Source of the DNA: Streptomyces cacaoi
GTDB lineage: Bacteria; Actinomycetota; Actinomycetes; Streptomycetales; Streptomycetaceae
Direction: 5' to 3'
Assembly (NCBI RefSeq): GCF_006539165.1
Contig: NZ_BJMM01000019.1
Coordinates: forward strand, 1-64,000
Length of the DNA: 64,000 bases
Shown: piece by piece, positions 1-9,622 of the stretch
How the letters are laid out: each line of letters opens with the position of its first letter
How positions within the stretch are numbered: the first letter of the stretch is position 1
The notes under the pieces: model-generated
Database searches by the model: none
Told to the model about the DNA's origin: nothing
The model's input: only the letters and a program-made list of their open reading frames with translations
Program-made: the position numbers and the translations under genes

Positions 1-2
1 CC

Positions 3-3000
3 GCGGCGCACGCGGCGGCGGACGGCGGGCCGCCGGTGCTGCCCCGGCGGGAGCTGCCCGGTGCCGAGGACGGGGTGTGCGTACTGCTCGGCCCGGACTC
101 CGACGTCGGCCGGGCGCTCGCCGACGGGCGGCCCGACCGCGCCGCGCGGCTGCTGGCCGGATGGCGGGAGGTGTGCGGCGGGGCGCTGCGGCTGGCCGTC
201 ACCGCCTCGGTGCCGCTGCGCGAGGCCGCGCGGATGCTGGAGCTGGCGGCCCGGGAGGGCGTCCTGCCGGTGCTCACCAACGCCGTGCGGTACGCCGACC
301 CGGGCCAGGGCCCCGTCGCCGATGTGCTGGACGCCGCCCGCCGGCTGGTGCCCGTCGACCCGCGGCGCGGGCTGGACGGCGGCGAGCGCTGGCTGAAGGG
401 GGAGGAGGAGATGGCCCGCGCGGCGGAGCGGATCGCCGAGGCCGCCGGCTACGGGGGGAACACCGCGCGCCGGCTGCTGGAGGTCACGGCCCGGACGGCC
501 CGGCTGTGCCGGGTGGACCCGGAGGAGGACCTGGGCATCGGCCGCGTCCACTTCCCCGAGCCCTGGCTGGCCGGCACCCGGGGCCGCACCGCCGAGCGGG
601 CGCTGCGCTCCTGGTGCGTGGCGGGGATGCTCGCGCGCGGGTACGACCGGGACGCGCGGGCCGGTGAGCGCTGGCGGCGGCTGGAGGACGAGCTGGCCGT
701 CATCGAACGGCTCGGCTACTCCTCCTACTTCCTCACCGTCGCGCGGATCGTCGAGGACGTGCGGGGGATGGGCATCCGGGTCACCGCACGCGGCTCGGGC
801 GCCGGGTCCTTCGTCAACCATCTGCTGGGCATCGCGCACGCCGACCCCGTCGCGCACGGGCTGCTGATGGAGCGGTTCCTCTCGCCGCGCCGGGCCGTGC
901 TGCCGGACATCGACGTGGACGTGGAGTCCGCGCGGCGGCTGGAGGTCTACCGGGCCGTCTTCGAGCGCTTCGGCGAGGAGCGGGTGGCCACCGTCGCCAT
1001 GCCGGAGACCTACCGGGTGCGGCACGCCATCCGGGACGTGGGGGCCGCGCTGGGCATGGACCCGGCCGAGGTGGACCGGCTGGCCAAGGCGTTCCCGCAC
1101 ATCCGGGCGCGGGACGCGCGCGCGGCGCTGGCCGAGCTGCCGGAGCTGCGCGCACTGGACGCGGACGCGTACGGGGAGCGGTTCTGGGACCTGGTCGAGG
1201 CGCTGGACGGGCTGCCGCGGGGGATCGCCATGCACCCGTGCGGGGTGCTGCTCTCGGACGCCTCGCTGCGCAGCCGCACCCCGGTGGTGCCCACCAGCGG
1301 CGAGGGCTTCGCGATGGCGCAGTTCGACAAGGACGACGTGGAGGACCTCGGGCTGCTCAAACTCGACGTGCTGGGCGTGCGGTTGCAGTCGGCGATGGCG
1401 CACGCGGTGGCGGAGACCGAGCGGGCGCGCGGCGAGCGGATCGAGCTGGACGCGGTGCCGGAGGGCGATCCGGACACCTACGCGCTCATCCGGTCCTCCG
1501 AGACGCTGGGCTGTTTCCAGATCGAGTCGCCGGGGCAGCGCGATCTGGTCGCCCGGCTCCAGCCGGAGCACTTCCACGATCTGGTGGTCGACATCTCGCT
1601 GTTCCGGCCGGGCCCGGTCGGCGCCGACATGGTGCGGCCGTTCATCGAGGCCCGGCACGGCAGACGGCGGCTGCGGCTGCCGCACCGGGATCTGGAGCCG
1701 GCGCTGCGGGAGACCCACGGGGTGGCGATCTTCCACGAGCAGGTCATCCGCATCCTGTCGGTGATGACCGGCTGCGACCGGGGCAAGGCGGACGAGGTGC
1801 GCCGGGTGCTCAAGGAGGACGAGGAACGCCCGGCGGCGCGGGCCTGGTTCGAGCAGGCGGCCACCCGGAAGGGGTATGCGCCCGAGGTGGTGGCGGCGAC
1901 CTGGGAGATCGTCGAGTCCTTCGGCTCGTACGGCTTCTGCAAGGCGCACGCGGTGGCGTTCGCGGTGCCCACCTACCAGTCGGCCTGGCTCAAGGCGCAC
2001 CATCCGGCCGCCTTCTACGCGGGGCTGCTGGAGCACGATCCGGGGATGTACCCGAAGCGGCTGCTGCTGGCGGACGCGCGGCGGCGCGGGGTGCCGGTGC
2101 TGCCGCTGGAGGTGAACCGGTCCGCGGCCTCCTATCGGATCGAACTGGAGTGTGATTCCGGAGTCTGGGGGCTCCGGCTCTCCCTCGGCGATGTGCACGG
2201 CATCAGCGAGGCCGACGCGGCACGGATCGAGGCCGGACAGCCCTACGACTCCCTCGCCGACTTCTGGCGCCGGGCCCGGCCGCCGCTGCCGGTGGCCGAA
2301 CGCCTCGCACAGGTCGGCGCGTTGGACGCCTTCGCCCCCGACGGCAACCGGCGCGATCTGCTGCTGCACCTCGCCGAACTGCACCGCGTCCAGCGCGGCG
2401 CCGGGGCCCGCGAGGGCCAGCTCGCCCTGGACGAGAGCCCGGAACAGGAGGACCCGGAGCAGCAGGACCCGGCACAGGAGAACCCGGAACAGGGGGCGTC
2501 CGGGGAGGAACCGCACGGTGCGGAGGCCCCCTCGGTGTCGCGGACCCCGCGGGCTCCCCGGGGTCCCCGGACGGTGGACCCCGTCCACCTGCCCGACCTG
2601 GACCGGGACGAGCGGCTCGACGCCGAGATCGGCGTGCTCGGCATGGACGCCTCGCGCCATCTGATGGCCGACCACGCCGCGTTCCTCCGGGAGTTGGGCG
2701 CCCACACCGCGCAGACCCTGCACGGGGCGGAACACGGCGAGACGGTGCTGGTCGCGGGCGCCAAGGCGGCCACCCAGACTCCGCCGCTCGCCTCCGGCAA
2801 GCGCGTCATCTTCACCACGCTCGACGACGGCACGGGCCTGGTGGACCTCGCCTTCTTCGAGGACGCGCACGCCGCCTGCGCGTACACCGTCTTCCACTCC
2901 TGGCTGCTGCTCGTACGCGGCGTCGTCCAGCGGCGCGGACGCAGCCTCACCGTGACCGGAGCCGCCGCCTGGGACCTGGCCGAACTCGTCGAACTGCGCC

Positions 3001-3227
3001 GGGAGGGCGGCCTGGACGCGGTCGCCGCCCGGCTCGCCCGGACCGGTGCACAGGCACAGCCCGAGGCGGACCGGCCGGACGGCCCCGGGCGCACCATCGA
3101 GGTGGCGCCCGGGTACGCCATGCACCCCTGGGCCGATCTGCGCCCGGCCGGCGAGGCGGCGGACTCCCCGAAGGCCCGCACGGCGATGCGCAAGCTGTGG
3201 CACTCCAGTCCGGGGAGCGCGGGATGA
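3..3227 (+). CDS. dnaE2: Error-prone DNA polymerase III alpha subunit, DnaE2 type (5' end outside window)
   Basis: The reading frame is open to the left edge of the window, so the start and most of the N-terminal PHP domain are missing. About 1,074 codons remain. The polymerase active-site aspartates are visible as PDIDVDVE near base 904 and LLKLDVLG near base 1360, the C-family pattern. A helix-hairpin-helix region and an OB-fold-like C-terminus (IFTTLDDGTGLVDLAFF) follow. DnaE2 acts in damage tolerance and mutagenic synthesis with an ImuB-type partner. The next gene overlaps its stop by ATGA, as expected for that cassette. An acidic Pro-Glu-Gln repeat of period five residues (about bases 2432-2500) lies between the core and the OB domain and looks like a minisatellite expansion. 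Confidence 0.93.
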   Translation, partial: AAHAAADGGPPVLPRRELPGAEDGVCVLLGPDSDVGRALADGRPDRAARLLAGWREVCGGALRLAVTASVPLREAARMLELAAREGVLPVLTNAVRYADPGQGPVADVLDAARRLVPVDPRRGLDGGERWLKGEEEMARAAERIAEAAGYGGNTARRLLEVTARTARLCRVDPEEDLGIGRVHFPEPWLAGTRGRTAERALRSWCVAGMLARGYDRDARAGERWRRLEDELAVIERLGYSSYFLTVARIVEDVRGMGIRVTARGSGAGSFVNHLLGIAHADPVAHGLLMERFLSPRRAVLPDIDVDVESARRLEVYRAVFERFGEERVATVAMPETYRVRHAIRDVGAALGMDPAEVDRLAKAFPHIRARDARAALAELPELRALDADAYGERFWDLVEALDGLPRGIAMHPCGVLLSDASLRSRTPVVPTSGEGFAMAQFDKDDVEDLGLLKLDVLGVRLQSAMAHAVAETERARGERIELDAVPEGDPDTYALIRSSETLGCFQIESPGQRDLVARLQPEHFHDLVVDISLFRPGPVGADMVRPFIEARHGRRRLRLPHRDLEPALRETHGVAIFHEQVIRILSVMTGCDRGKADEVRRVLKEDEERPAARAWFEQAATRKGYAPEVVAATWEIVESFGSYGFCKAHAVAFAVPTYQSAWLKAHHPAAFYAGLLEHDPGMYPKRLLLADARRRGVPVLPLEVNRSAASYRIELECDSGVWGLRLSLGDVHGISEADAARIEAGQPYDSLADFWRRARPPLPVAERLAQVGALDAFAPDGNRRDLLLHLAELHRVQRGAGAREGQLALDESPEQEDPEQQDPAQENPEQGASGEEPHGAEAPSVSRTPRAPRGPRTVDPVHLPDLDRDERLDAEIGVLGMDASRHLMADHAAFLRELGAHTAQTLHGAEHGETVLVAGAKAATQTPPLASGKRVIFTTLDDGTGLVDLAFFEDAHAACAYTVFHSWLLLVRGVVQRRGRSLTVTGAAAWDLAELVELRREGGLDAVAARLARTGAQAQPEADRPDGPGRTIEVAPGYAMHPWADLRPAGEAADSPKARTAMRKLWHSSPGSAG

Positions 3228-4342
3228 GCGATGTCGAAAGCACCGGTGAGCGTGCCGGTGAGCGTGCTGAGGAGCCCGGGGCGGGCGGCGCCGGAGGTGC
3301 CATGGAGCGCGCCGGGGACGTGTCGCACGTGCTGTACGTCCACTTCGGCGAGGGCGCGCACGAACGCTACGAGGAGCTGCTGACGCTGCTCACCGACATC
3401 ACCCCGGTCGTCCAGGCGCTCCCCCCGGACGCCGCGCTCGCCGATGTACGCGGCGCACTGCGGTACTTCGGGCGGGACGCGGCCGGACTCGCCCGGCTGG
3501 TACGGCTGCGCGCGCTCGCCCTGCACGGCACCGACTGCACCGTCGGCGTCGCGGCCGGCCCCCTGCTGGCCCGGATGGCCGCGCACGCGGGCGCGCCCGG
3601 GACCGTGCGCGAGGTCCGCCCCGAACAGGCGGCGGACTTCCTCGACCGCAGGCCCGTCGCCGCGCTGCACGGGGTCGGCCCGGCGACCGCCCGCACGCTG
3701 TGCTCCTACGGGCTCGACAGCGTCGGCCGGCTCGCGGCCACCCCGCTCGCCACGCTCCAGCGCATCCTCGGCGCCACCCAGGGCCGCCGGCTCCACGAGC
3801 GGGCCCGCGGCGTGGACCGCACGACCGTCACCCCGACGGCCCCGGCCCGCTCGACCGCGGCCGAACACCGCTTCCCCCACGACGAGTTGGACCCGGACCG
3901 GCGCCGGCGTGCCCTGCTCACCCTCGCCGACGAGCTGGGCTTCCGGATGCGCGCGGAACACCAGGTGGCCCGGGGGCTGAGCCTGACCGTCCGGTACGCC
4001 GACCGCTCGGCCACCACCCGGACCCGCACCCTGCCCGAACCCACCGCGCACACCCCCGCGCTGGCCCGCGCCGCCTACGCGCTGCACGACGCGCTGGGGC
4101 TGCAACGGGCCCGGGTGCGGGGCGTGGCGCTGCGGGCCGAGGAGCTGACGGCCGCCGAACTCGCCACCCGGCAGCTCTCGTTCGACGTACGGGAGGAGAA
4201 GGCACGCCGCGCGGAGGCCGCCGCCGACCGGGCCCGCGACCGCTTCGGCGCGTACGCGGTCCGGCCGGCGGGCGCGGAGCTGCCCGCAGGCGGCGCGGAG
4301 TGGCCCGACGACGGACCCGACGAGGGAGTGCGGGCCGCCTGA
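3224..4342 (+). CDS. Y-family polymerase-like protein lacking catalytic acids, ImuB-like
   Basis: This 372-residue protein starts at the ATG overlapping the dnaE2 stop (ATGA), with GGGGAG just upstream. The fold is Y-family: little-finger region, helix-hairpin-helix (VAALHGVGPATARTL), and ALRYFG where DinB has its palm. The first catalytic motif (DxDAFFA in DinB) is replaced by YVHFGEG. In the SIDE motif the glutamate is alanine (PDAALADV). It is therefore probably non-polymerising, like ImuB, which bridges DnaE2 and the sliding clamp. A clamp-binding-like QLSFDV lies near the C-terminus. Coupling to dnaE2 supports a shared translesion role. A DinB paralogue with weak activity is the main alternative. 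Confidence 0.82.
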   Translation: MSDVESTGERAGERAEEPGAGGAGGAMERAGDVSHVLYVHFGEGAHERYEELLTLLTDITPVVQALPPDAALADVRGALRYFGRDAAGLARLVRLRALALHGTDCTVGVAAGPLLARMAAHAGAPGTVREVRPEQAADFLDRRPVAALHGVGPATARTLCSYGLDSVGRLAATPLATLQRILGATQGRRLHERARGVDRTTVTPTAPARSTAAEHRFPHDELDPDRRRRALLTLADELGFRMRAEHQVARGLSLTVRYADRSATTRTRTLPEPTAHTPALARAAYALHDALGLQRARVRGVALRAEELTAAELATRQLSFDVREEKARRAEAAADRARDRFGAYAVRPAGAELPAGGAEWPDDGPDEGVRAA

Positions 4343-4457
4343 CACACACCGCCCGACCGGGGGTCGATCCATGGACGTACCAAGGAGGTTGACGTCCCGG
4401 GGAGGCGCTCGGGGCAGGCCGGTCGCGCTGTCACCCCCGCGTGTCAGCATGCGCGGC

Positions 4458-6461
4458 ATGGGTTTCTTCGATGATCTCGTGGTGCCGGGCGAGCCCGCAC
4501 CGGAGTCGGGCCCGACGCTCGAACTGGGCCCGCCCGGGCCGGACTTCCCCGGCGAGGACCGCCCCCCGGAGGACTGGTACCTGCCCACCGTCCTGCCCGG
4601 CCGTACCGAGGTGGGGGCCGGGCCGCACACCAGGGTGATGCTCACCGGGATGTCCGTGTGGCCGGACGCGGTGACGCTGCATCTCGTCGCCTTCCGGCGC
4701 CGGGCGAGCACCGGCGGCTGGTACCCCCGCGATCCGGAGCGGGACGCCGACGGGCTGCACGTCGGGCTGCTCCTCGCCGACGGCCGGCGGGTGACCACAC
4801 TGGACGGCGACCCCTGGCCGGTGATGCACGGCGGCCGGCGGCGGACGTACACCCTGACCGGTCAGGGCGGCGCGCGCAGCGCCCACCGCGAGGAGCTGGA
4901 CCTGCTGCTGTCGGCCCTGCCGCCCCTGGGCCCGCTCACCCTCGTCGTCGAGTGGCCGGCCCAGGGGGTGCCGGAGACCTCGACGGCGCTCGACGCCCAC
5001 GCCCTCCGCGCCGCCGCACACGACGCCCTGGCGATCTGGCCCGACCTCGCACCGCCCCCGGGCACCGTGCCGGACGCCGTGCACGGCGCGGAGAACGGGA
5101 CAGAGAACAGGACGGAGAACAGGACGGAGGACGGGGAGAGCGTCGGGGAGGACCTCTGGGAGGACGCCGGGGAGTGGTGCGACGCCGTGGAGTGGCAGGC
5201 GGCGGAGGACGTCGCCCCCACGGGTCCGATGTCCGCCGGGACCGCCCGTATCGTCGGCCCGGCCGGCGACTTCCTGGCCGCCGCCGTGGCAAGGGCCGAC
5301 GAGCAGCGCCTGGCCCTGCTCCTCCGCAGGCGGGAGGGCGGACCCACCGACCCGCACCGGTACGACCCCCGCCCCGACTGGCAGGGGATCGGCCGGGACG
5401 ACTGGGCCGACCTCGCCCTCGTCCGCGCCCGGCTGGACGGCGGCGCGGACCCCGACGGCTCCGACGGACCCGGCGGGCCCGGCAGCTCCCAGGGCTCCGG
5501 CGGCTCTGCCGACCCCGGCGCTTCCGGGTGCACGGCCGCCGGCCCGTCCACCGTCGACGGGCGACGGACCCCGCTGCACTCGGCCGCGGGCTGCGGAGCA
5601 CCGGCCGAGGTGCTCACCGAGCTGCTCCGGCGCGGCGCCCGCCCCGATCCGCCGGACGAGGAGGGAGTGACCCCGCTGTGGGAGGCCGTACGCCACGGCG
5701 GCCCGGAGCAGTGCGAGGTGCTGCTGGCCGCGGGGGCCGATGCCTGGCGCCCGTGCGTGGACGGCTGGACCCCGGGCCGGCTGGCGCTGGCCAGGCCCGA
5801 ACTCGCCCCGCTGTTCGAGCGGTTGCCCGGCGCGGTGCCGCTCACCGGGGAGGAGCGGGCAGCGCAGGAGGAGGCCAACCGGCTCATCGACGTCTTCCGC
5901 GCGGTCGAGGACACCGAGGGCATCGGCGTCGCCTTCGTCGCGGGCATCGACGAGGAGGAACTGATCCGCCGCCTCGGCGCCCGGCCCGCGGACTGCCCCG
6001 TGCTCGACCTCGACCGCGAACCGGGCCCGTTCGGCACCGGGCCCGGCGGCTTCGACCCCGACGACTTCGAGGAGAGCCTGGCCTGGGTGGGCCTCACCGG
6101 CGTGCCCGGCGGTGTCGTCGTCAACCAGCCCATGGGCTACACACCCGAGGACGAGCGCTTCTTGACCAGGGTCTCGGCCGGGACGGCGGCCTACGGGGTG
6201 TTCTTCAACGCGAAGGGCGGCACGTTGGGGACCCTCGCGCGGGACGGCGTGGAGGTGAAGCACGAGGAGATCGGGCTGTCACCGTTCGCGGGCGCCCCGC
6301 CGGAGTTCTACCGCTTCCGCTTCTGGGACAGATCGGCTGAGTCGCTCTGCGGCGCCACCGAACTCGCCTACGCCTGCGCCCAGGCCGGAATGGCCCTGAC
6401 CGACGCGTCCCCCTTGCTGGAGCCGCCGCGCCGCTGGGTCCGGGTGCCCTACACCCCTTAG
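4458..6461 (+). CDS. Ankyrin-repeat protein of unknown function
   Basis: About 667 residues from the ATG that gives MGFFDDLVVPGEP. An in-frame ATG at 4449 and an earlier one at 4371 are also possible. No strong Shine-Dalgarno decides the start. Residues roughly 370-460 hold ankyrin repeats (TPLHSAAGCGAPAEVLTELLRRGA, then VTPLWEAVRHGG). The N-terminal third is a beta-rich region seen in actinobacterial hypothetical proteins. The middle has an Asn/Glu/Thr repeat (bases about 5095-5135) from a 15-bp tandem repeat. No signal peptide or membrane segment is visible, so it is likely cytoplasmic. Its substrate or partner is unknown. It is separated from the polymerase pair by about 115 bp and probably has its own promoter. 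Confidence 0.8.
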   Translation: MGFFDDLVVPGEPAPESGPTLELGPPGPDFPGEDRPPEDWYLPTVLPGRTEVGAGPHTRVMLTGMSVWPDAVTLHLVAFRRRASTGGWYPRDPERDADGLHVGLLLADGRRVTTLDGDPWPVMHGGRRRTYTLTGQGGARSAHREELDLLLSALPPLGPLTLVVEWPAQGVPETSTALDAHALRAAAHDALAIWPDLAPPPGTVPDAVHGAENGTENRTENRTEDGESVGEDLWEDAGEWCDAVEWQAAEDVAPTGPMSAGTARIVGPAGDFLAAAVARADEQRLALLLRRREGGPTDPHRYDPRPDWQGIGRDDWADLALVRARLDGGADPDGSDGPGGPGSSQGSGGSADPGASGCTAAGPSTVDGRRTPLHSAAGCGAPAEVLTELLRRGARPDPPDEEGVTPLWEAVRHGGPEQCEVLLAAGADAWRPCVDGWTPGRLALARPELAPLFERLPGAVPLTGEERAAQEEANRLIDVFRAVEDTEGIGVAFVAGIDEEELIRRLGARPADCPVLDLDREPGPFGTGPGGFDPDDFEESLAWVGLTGVPGGVVVNQPMGYTPEDERFLTRVSAGTAAYGVFFNAKGGTLGTLARDGVEVKHEEIGLSPFAGAPPEFYRFRFWDRSAESLCGATELAYACAQAGMALTDASPLLEPPRRWVRVPYTP

Positions 6462-6525
6462 CCACGGGCACAGCGGAGTCCCTGGCCACGGGGCACAGCG
6501 GAGTCGCGGGGCCGCCGGACGACGG

Positions 6526-6553
6526 AACGGCGGGCCCCGTGGGACCCGCCGTT
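6526..6553. terminator. Bidirectional terminator-like hairpin between convergent genes
   Basis: Perfect 9-bp arms AACGGCGGG and CCCGCCGTT enclose a 10-base loop. It lies between the ankyrin gene and the copA gene, which converge. There is no T-run, as is usual in streptomycetes. A near-exact direct repeat of about 18 bp (GCACAGCGGAGTC core) sits just before it, at 6462-6505. Confidence 0.6.
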
Positions 6554-6587
6554 CGCGGAATGCGCCGGAGCGCGCTCTCGTGTGCCG

Positions 6588-8915
6588 TCAGCTCCGGCCG
6601 TCCGCCGCGCGGAAGCCGCGCAGCCGCAGGCTGTTGCCGACGACGAAGACCGACGAGAAGGCCATCGCCGCGCCGGCGATCATCGGGTTGAGCAGCCCGG
6701 CGGCGGCCAGCGGCAGGGCCGCGACGTTGTAGGCGAAGGCCCAGAACAGGTTGGACCTGATCGTGCCCAGCGTCCGGCGGGAGAGCCGGATGGCGTCGGC
6801 CGCGGCACGCAGATCCCCGCGCACCAGCGTCAGATCGCCCGCCTCGATCGCCGCGTCCGTGCCCGTCCCCATGGCCAGCCCGAGGTCGGCCTGGGCGAGC
6901 GCGGCCGCGTCGTTGACGCCGTCCCCGACCATGGCCACCGAACGCCCCTCGTCCTGGAGCCGCTTGACGACGCTCACCTTGTCCTCGGGCATGACCTCGG
7001 CGACGACGTCCTCGGGGGCGATGCCCACCTCGGCCGCGACCGCCTCGGCCACCGCCCTGTTGTCGCCGGTGAGCAGCACCGGGGTCAGGCCCAGGCCGCG
7101 CAGCCGGCGGATGGCCTCCGCGCTGGTCGGCTTGACCGCGTCGGCCACCTCCAGCACCGCGTGGACCTCGCCGTCCCAGGCCACCACGATCGCGGTGCGC
7201 CCGGCCCGCTCGGCCCGCGCCTTGGCCTCGGCCAGTTCGGCGGGCAGCTCCAGCGCCCACTCCTCGGCCAGCTTCTCGCGCCCGACCAGCACCGCATGGC
7301 CCTCGACGACGCCCTGCACACCGAGCCCGGGCACGTTCGCGAAGTCCTCGGGGGCCGGCAGGGTGCCGTACCGCTGCGCCGCTCCCTTGGCCACGGCCTG
7401 GGCGATGGGGTGCTCGGAGGCGTTCTCCAGTGCCCCCGCGAGCCGCAGCACCTGCTCCTCGCCGGCGGCCCCCGCGTCCTTGCGCAGTCGGGTCTCCAGG
7501 AGCGTCATCTCGCCGGTGGTGACGGTGCCGGTCTTGTCCAGCACGACGGTGTCCGCCTTGCGCGTCGTCTCCAGCACCTCGGGGCCCTTGATCAGGATGC
7601 CGAGCTGGGCGCCCCGGCCGGTGCCGACCATCAGCGCCGTCGGGGTGGCCAGCCCGAGCGCGCAGGGGCAGGCGATGATCAGTACGGCCACCGCCGCGGT
7701 GAAGGCCGCCGTCAGCCCGGCGCCGCTCGCCAGCCAGAAGACGAGCGTGCCGAGCGCCAGCACGATCACGACGGGCACGAAGACGGCGGAGATCCGGTCG
7801 GCGAGCCGCTGGGCCGCCGCCTTGCCGTTCTGCGCGTCCTCGACGAGCTTCGCCATCCGCGCCAGCTGGGTGTCCGAGCCGACCCGGGTGGCCTCCACGA
7901 CCAGCCGCCCGCCGGCGTTGAGCGTCGCACCGGTGACGGTGTCCCCGGCGCCCACCTCGACGGGCACGGACTCGCCCGTCAGCATCGAGGCGTCGATCGC
8001 CGAACTGCCCTCCGTGACCGTCCCGTCGGTGGCGATCTTCTCGCCGGGACGGACGACGAACCGGTCGCCGACGGCCAGTTCACCGGTGGGGATCCGTACC
8101 TCGCGCCCGTCCCGCAGGACGGTGACCTCCTTGGCGCCCAGCTCCATCAGCGCCCGCAGCGCGGCGCCCGCCTTGCGCTTGGAGCGGGCCTCGAAGTACC
8201 GCCCGGCGAGGATGAAGGCGGTCACCCCGGCCGCCGCCTCCAGATAGATGTTGGCGGCGCCGTCCGTCCGCGCGATGGACAGCTCGAAGTGGTGCGTCAT
8301 GCCGGGCTCGCCCGCCGTGCCGAAGAACAGCGCCCACAGCGACCACAGCATGGCGGCCGAGGTGCCCAGCGAGATCAGGGTGTCCATCGTGGCCGCGCCG
8401 TGCCGCAGGTTGGTCCACGCGGCGCGGTGGAACGGCCAGGCGCCCCAGACCACGACCGGTGCGGCGAGCGTCAGCGAGAGCCACTGCCAGTACTGGAACT
8501 GGAGGGCGGGGACCATCGCCATCGCGATCACCGGGACGGCGAGGACGACCGAGCCGATGAGCCGCTGCCGCAGCGGCCGCAGCTCAGCGGAATCCCCGTC
8601 GTCCCCGCCGTCCCCGCCGGTTCCGTCCGCCCGGGCCGAGGCCGTCTCCTCCGTCGCCCGCGTGCGGGCGGGCGCGGGCGGGGCCGCGGTGTAGCCGGTC
8701 GCCTCGACGGTGGCGATCAGATCGGCCACCTGGACGCCCTCGCCCATGGTGACCTTGGCCTTCTCCGTCGCATAGTTGACGGTGGCGTCGACGCCCGTCA
8801 TGCGGTTGAGCTTCTTCTCGACGCGGGCGGCGCAGGAAGCGCAGGTCATACCGCCGATCGTCAGCTCGACCTCGTCGGCCGGCGCGCCGTGGGTGCTCTG
8901 CGTGGTGGTGCTCAT
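6588..8915 (-). CDS. copA: Copper-exporting P1B-type ATPase
   Basis: 775 residues. An N-terminal heavy-metal-associated domain carries GMTCASC (Cys25 and Cys28). Eight membrane segments are expected, with the transmembrane metal site CPC (IIACPCALG). The phosphorylation loop DKTGT, actuator TGES and hinge GDGVNDAAAL are all present, so it looks intact. It pumps Cu(I) out of the cytosol using ATP. The start overlaps the stop of the upstream chaperone gene (ATGA) and has GGAGGAG before it, giving a two-gene operon. The promoter in front of the chaperone carries copper-repressor-type palindromes. Confidence 0.95.
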   Translation of the reverse strand: MSTTTQSTHGAPADEVELTIGGMTCASCAARVEKKLNRMTGVDATVNYATEKAKVTMGEGVQVADLIATVEATGYTAAPPAPARTRATEETASARADGTGGDGGDDGDSAELRPLRQRLIGSVVLAVPVIAMAMVPALQFQYWQWLSLTLAAPVVVWGAWPFHRAAWTNLRHGAATMDTLISLGTSAAMLWSLWALFFGTAGEPGMTHHFELSIARTDGAANIYLEAAAGVTAFILAGRYFEARSKRKAGAALRALMELGAKEVTVLRDGREVRIPTGELAVGDRFVVRPGEKIATDGTVTEGSSAIDASMLTGESVPVEVGAGDTVTGATLNAGGRLVVEATRVGSDTQLARMAKLVEDAQNGKAAAQRLADRISAVFVPVVIVLALGTLVFWLASGAGLTAAFTAAVAVLIIACPCALGLATPTALMVGTGRGAQLGILIKGPEVLETTRKADTVVLDKTGTVTTGEMTLLETRLRKDAGAAGEEQVLRLAGALENASEHPIAQAVAKGAAQRYGTLPAPEDFANVPGLGVQGVVEGHAVLVGREKLAEEWALELPAELAEAKARAERAGRTAIVVAWDGEVHAVLEVADAVKPTSAEAIRRLRGLGLTPVLLTGDNRAVAEAVAAEVGIAPEDVVAEVMPEDKVSVVKRLQDEGRSVAMVGDGVNDAAALAQADLGLAMGTGTDAAIEAGDLTLVRGDLRAAADAIRLSRRTLGTIRSNLFWAFAYNVAALPLAAAGLLNPMIAGAAMAFSSVFVVGNSLRLRGFRAADGRS

Positions 8916-9298
8916 CGCGTCTCCTCCGGGACCCGTCGGGTCAGCTCGTATCCGGCGGCCGTGACGGCGGCGGCGAGGCGTGCCTCGTCCGGCTCGCCGT
9001 CGGTGGTGATGCGGACCAGTCCGCCGGCGGGGTCCGCCTGCACGGAGCGGACCTCGGCCAGGGCCTCCAGCTGTGCGGTGACGGCGCCCGCGCAGTGGCC
9101 GCAGGTCATGCCGGACACCTGGAAGGCGGCGGTCACGGGCCGCGCCCCGGCCGCCGCCCCCGAGCAGCAGCCGCCCTCGCCGGGCACCGCGCGGGCGGCT
9201 TCCCCGGCCGTCCCGGCGGGCCCGGTGGTGCAACACGAAGCAGTCGCTGCCGTCGCTGCGGTCGCCGGGGCCGCCGGGGTCGGGGTGTTCTCGGACAT
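8912..9298 (-). CDS. CopZ-like copper chaperone with Cys-rich N-terminal extension
   Basis: 128 residues. The C-terminal two-thirds is a heavy-metal-associated domain with SGMTCGHCAG, the Cu(I)-binding CxxC. The N-terminal 55 residues are unusual for CopZ, which is normally about 70 residues. They are Ala/Thr-rich and carry two CC pairs (ASCCTTG and GGCCSGA) that could bind extra copper. GCCCAGGAGGAGCTC precedes the ATG, a strong ribosome site. It presumably hands copper to the CopA pump encoded just downstream, whose start codon overlaps its stop. Confidence 0.9.
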   Translation of the reverse strand: MSENTPTPAAPATAATAATASCCTTGPAGTAGEAARAVPGEGGCCSGAAAGARPVTAAFQVSGMTCGHCAGAVTAQLEALAEVRSVQADPAGGLVRITTDGEPDEARLAAAVTAAGYELTRRVPEETR

Positions 9299-9336
9299 GA
9301 GCTCCTCCTGGGCAAGGTGTCTCGCGCCTACTCTTT

Positions 9337-9355
9337 CATACCCGCCAGGGGTATG
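9337..9355. promoter_or_regulatory. CsoR-type operator in the cop promoter
   Basis: CATACCCGCCAGGGGTATG has perfect 7-bp arms (CATACCC and GGGTATG). It lies 39 bp upstream of the chaperone start. G-tract-centred TACCC/GGGTA palindromes are typical of copper-sensing CsoR operators in actinobacteria. A second, less symmetric ATAC/GTAT element lies at 9372-9390. No csoR gene is in the window, so the regulator would be encoded elsewhere. Confidence 0.65.
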
Positions 9356-9421
9356 AGTAGCGCTGCTCCATGTATACCCCCTCCCCGTATGTAGGGCAAG
9401 GCTTCCGCGGCGGGGAACGCG

Positions 9422-9436
9422 TACCCCCGGGGGGTA
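9422..9436. promoter_or_regulatory. Second CsoR-type palindrome between cop operon and lipase
   Basis: TACCCCCGGGGGGTA is a perfect palindrome around a central G. It is 124 bp upstream of the chaperone gene and about 187 bp upstream of the divergent lipase, so it could act on either side. The rest of the 9299-9622 intergenic stretch holds no gene. Confidence 0.55.
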
Positions 9437-9622
9437 ATTCCCGCTGGGGTGGGAGCGCGGCCCGTGAGGGGAGTTGCGGGGGTGCGGTGCCGGGGCAGCC
9501 GGACCTGAACCTTGTTCAACGCGAGGTATGGCCAGTGCGGCTACCCGCGCGTACGGTGACGGCCGTTCCGTCGTTCTGCTCCACCGCTCCACCCCCCTCG
9601 TCCTGCTGTGAGGAGCCGGATC

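Noticed and set aside
2243..4852. An 869-codon minus-strand open frame opposite dnaE2 and its partner
   Set aside because: Plus-strand genes have catalytic motifs and coupled starts. The antisense product shows only Arg/Gly/Ser bias.
6582..9356. A 924-codon plus-strand open frame opposite the cop operon
   Set aside because: It mirrors copA/copZ codons and has no recognisable domain or ribosome site.
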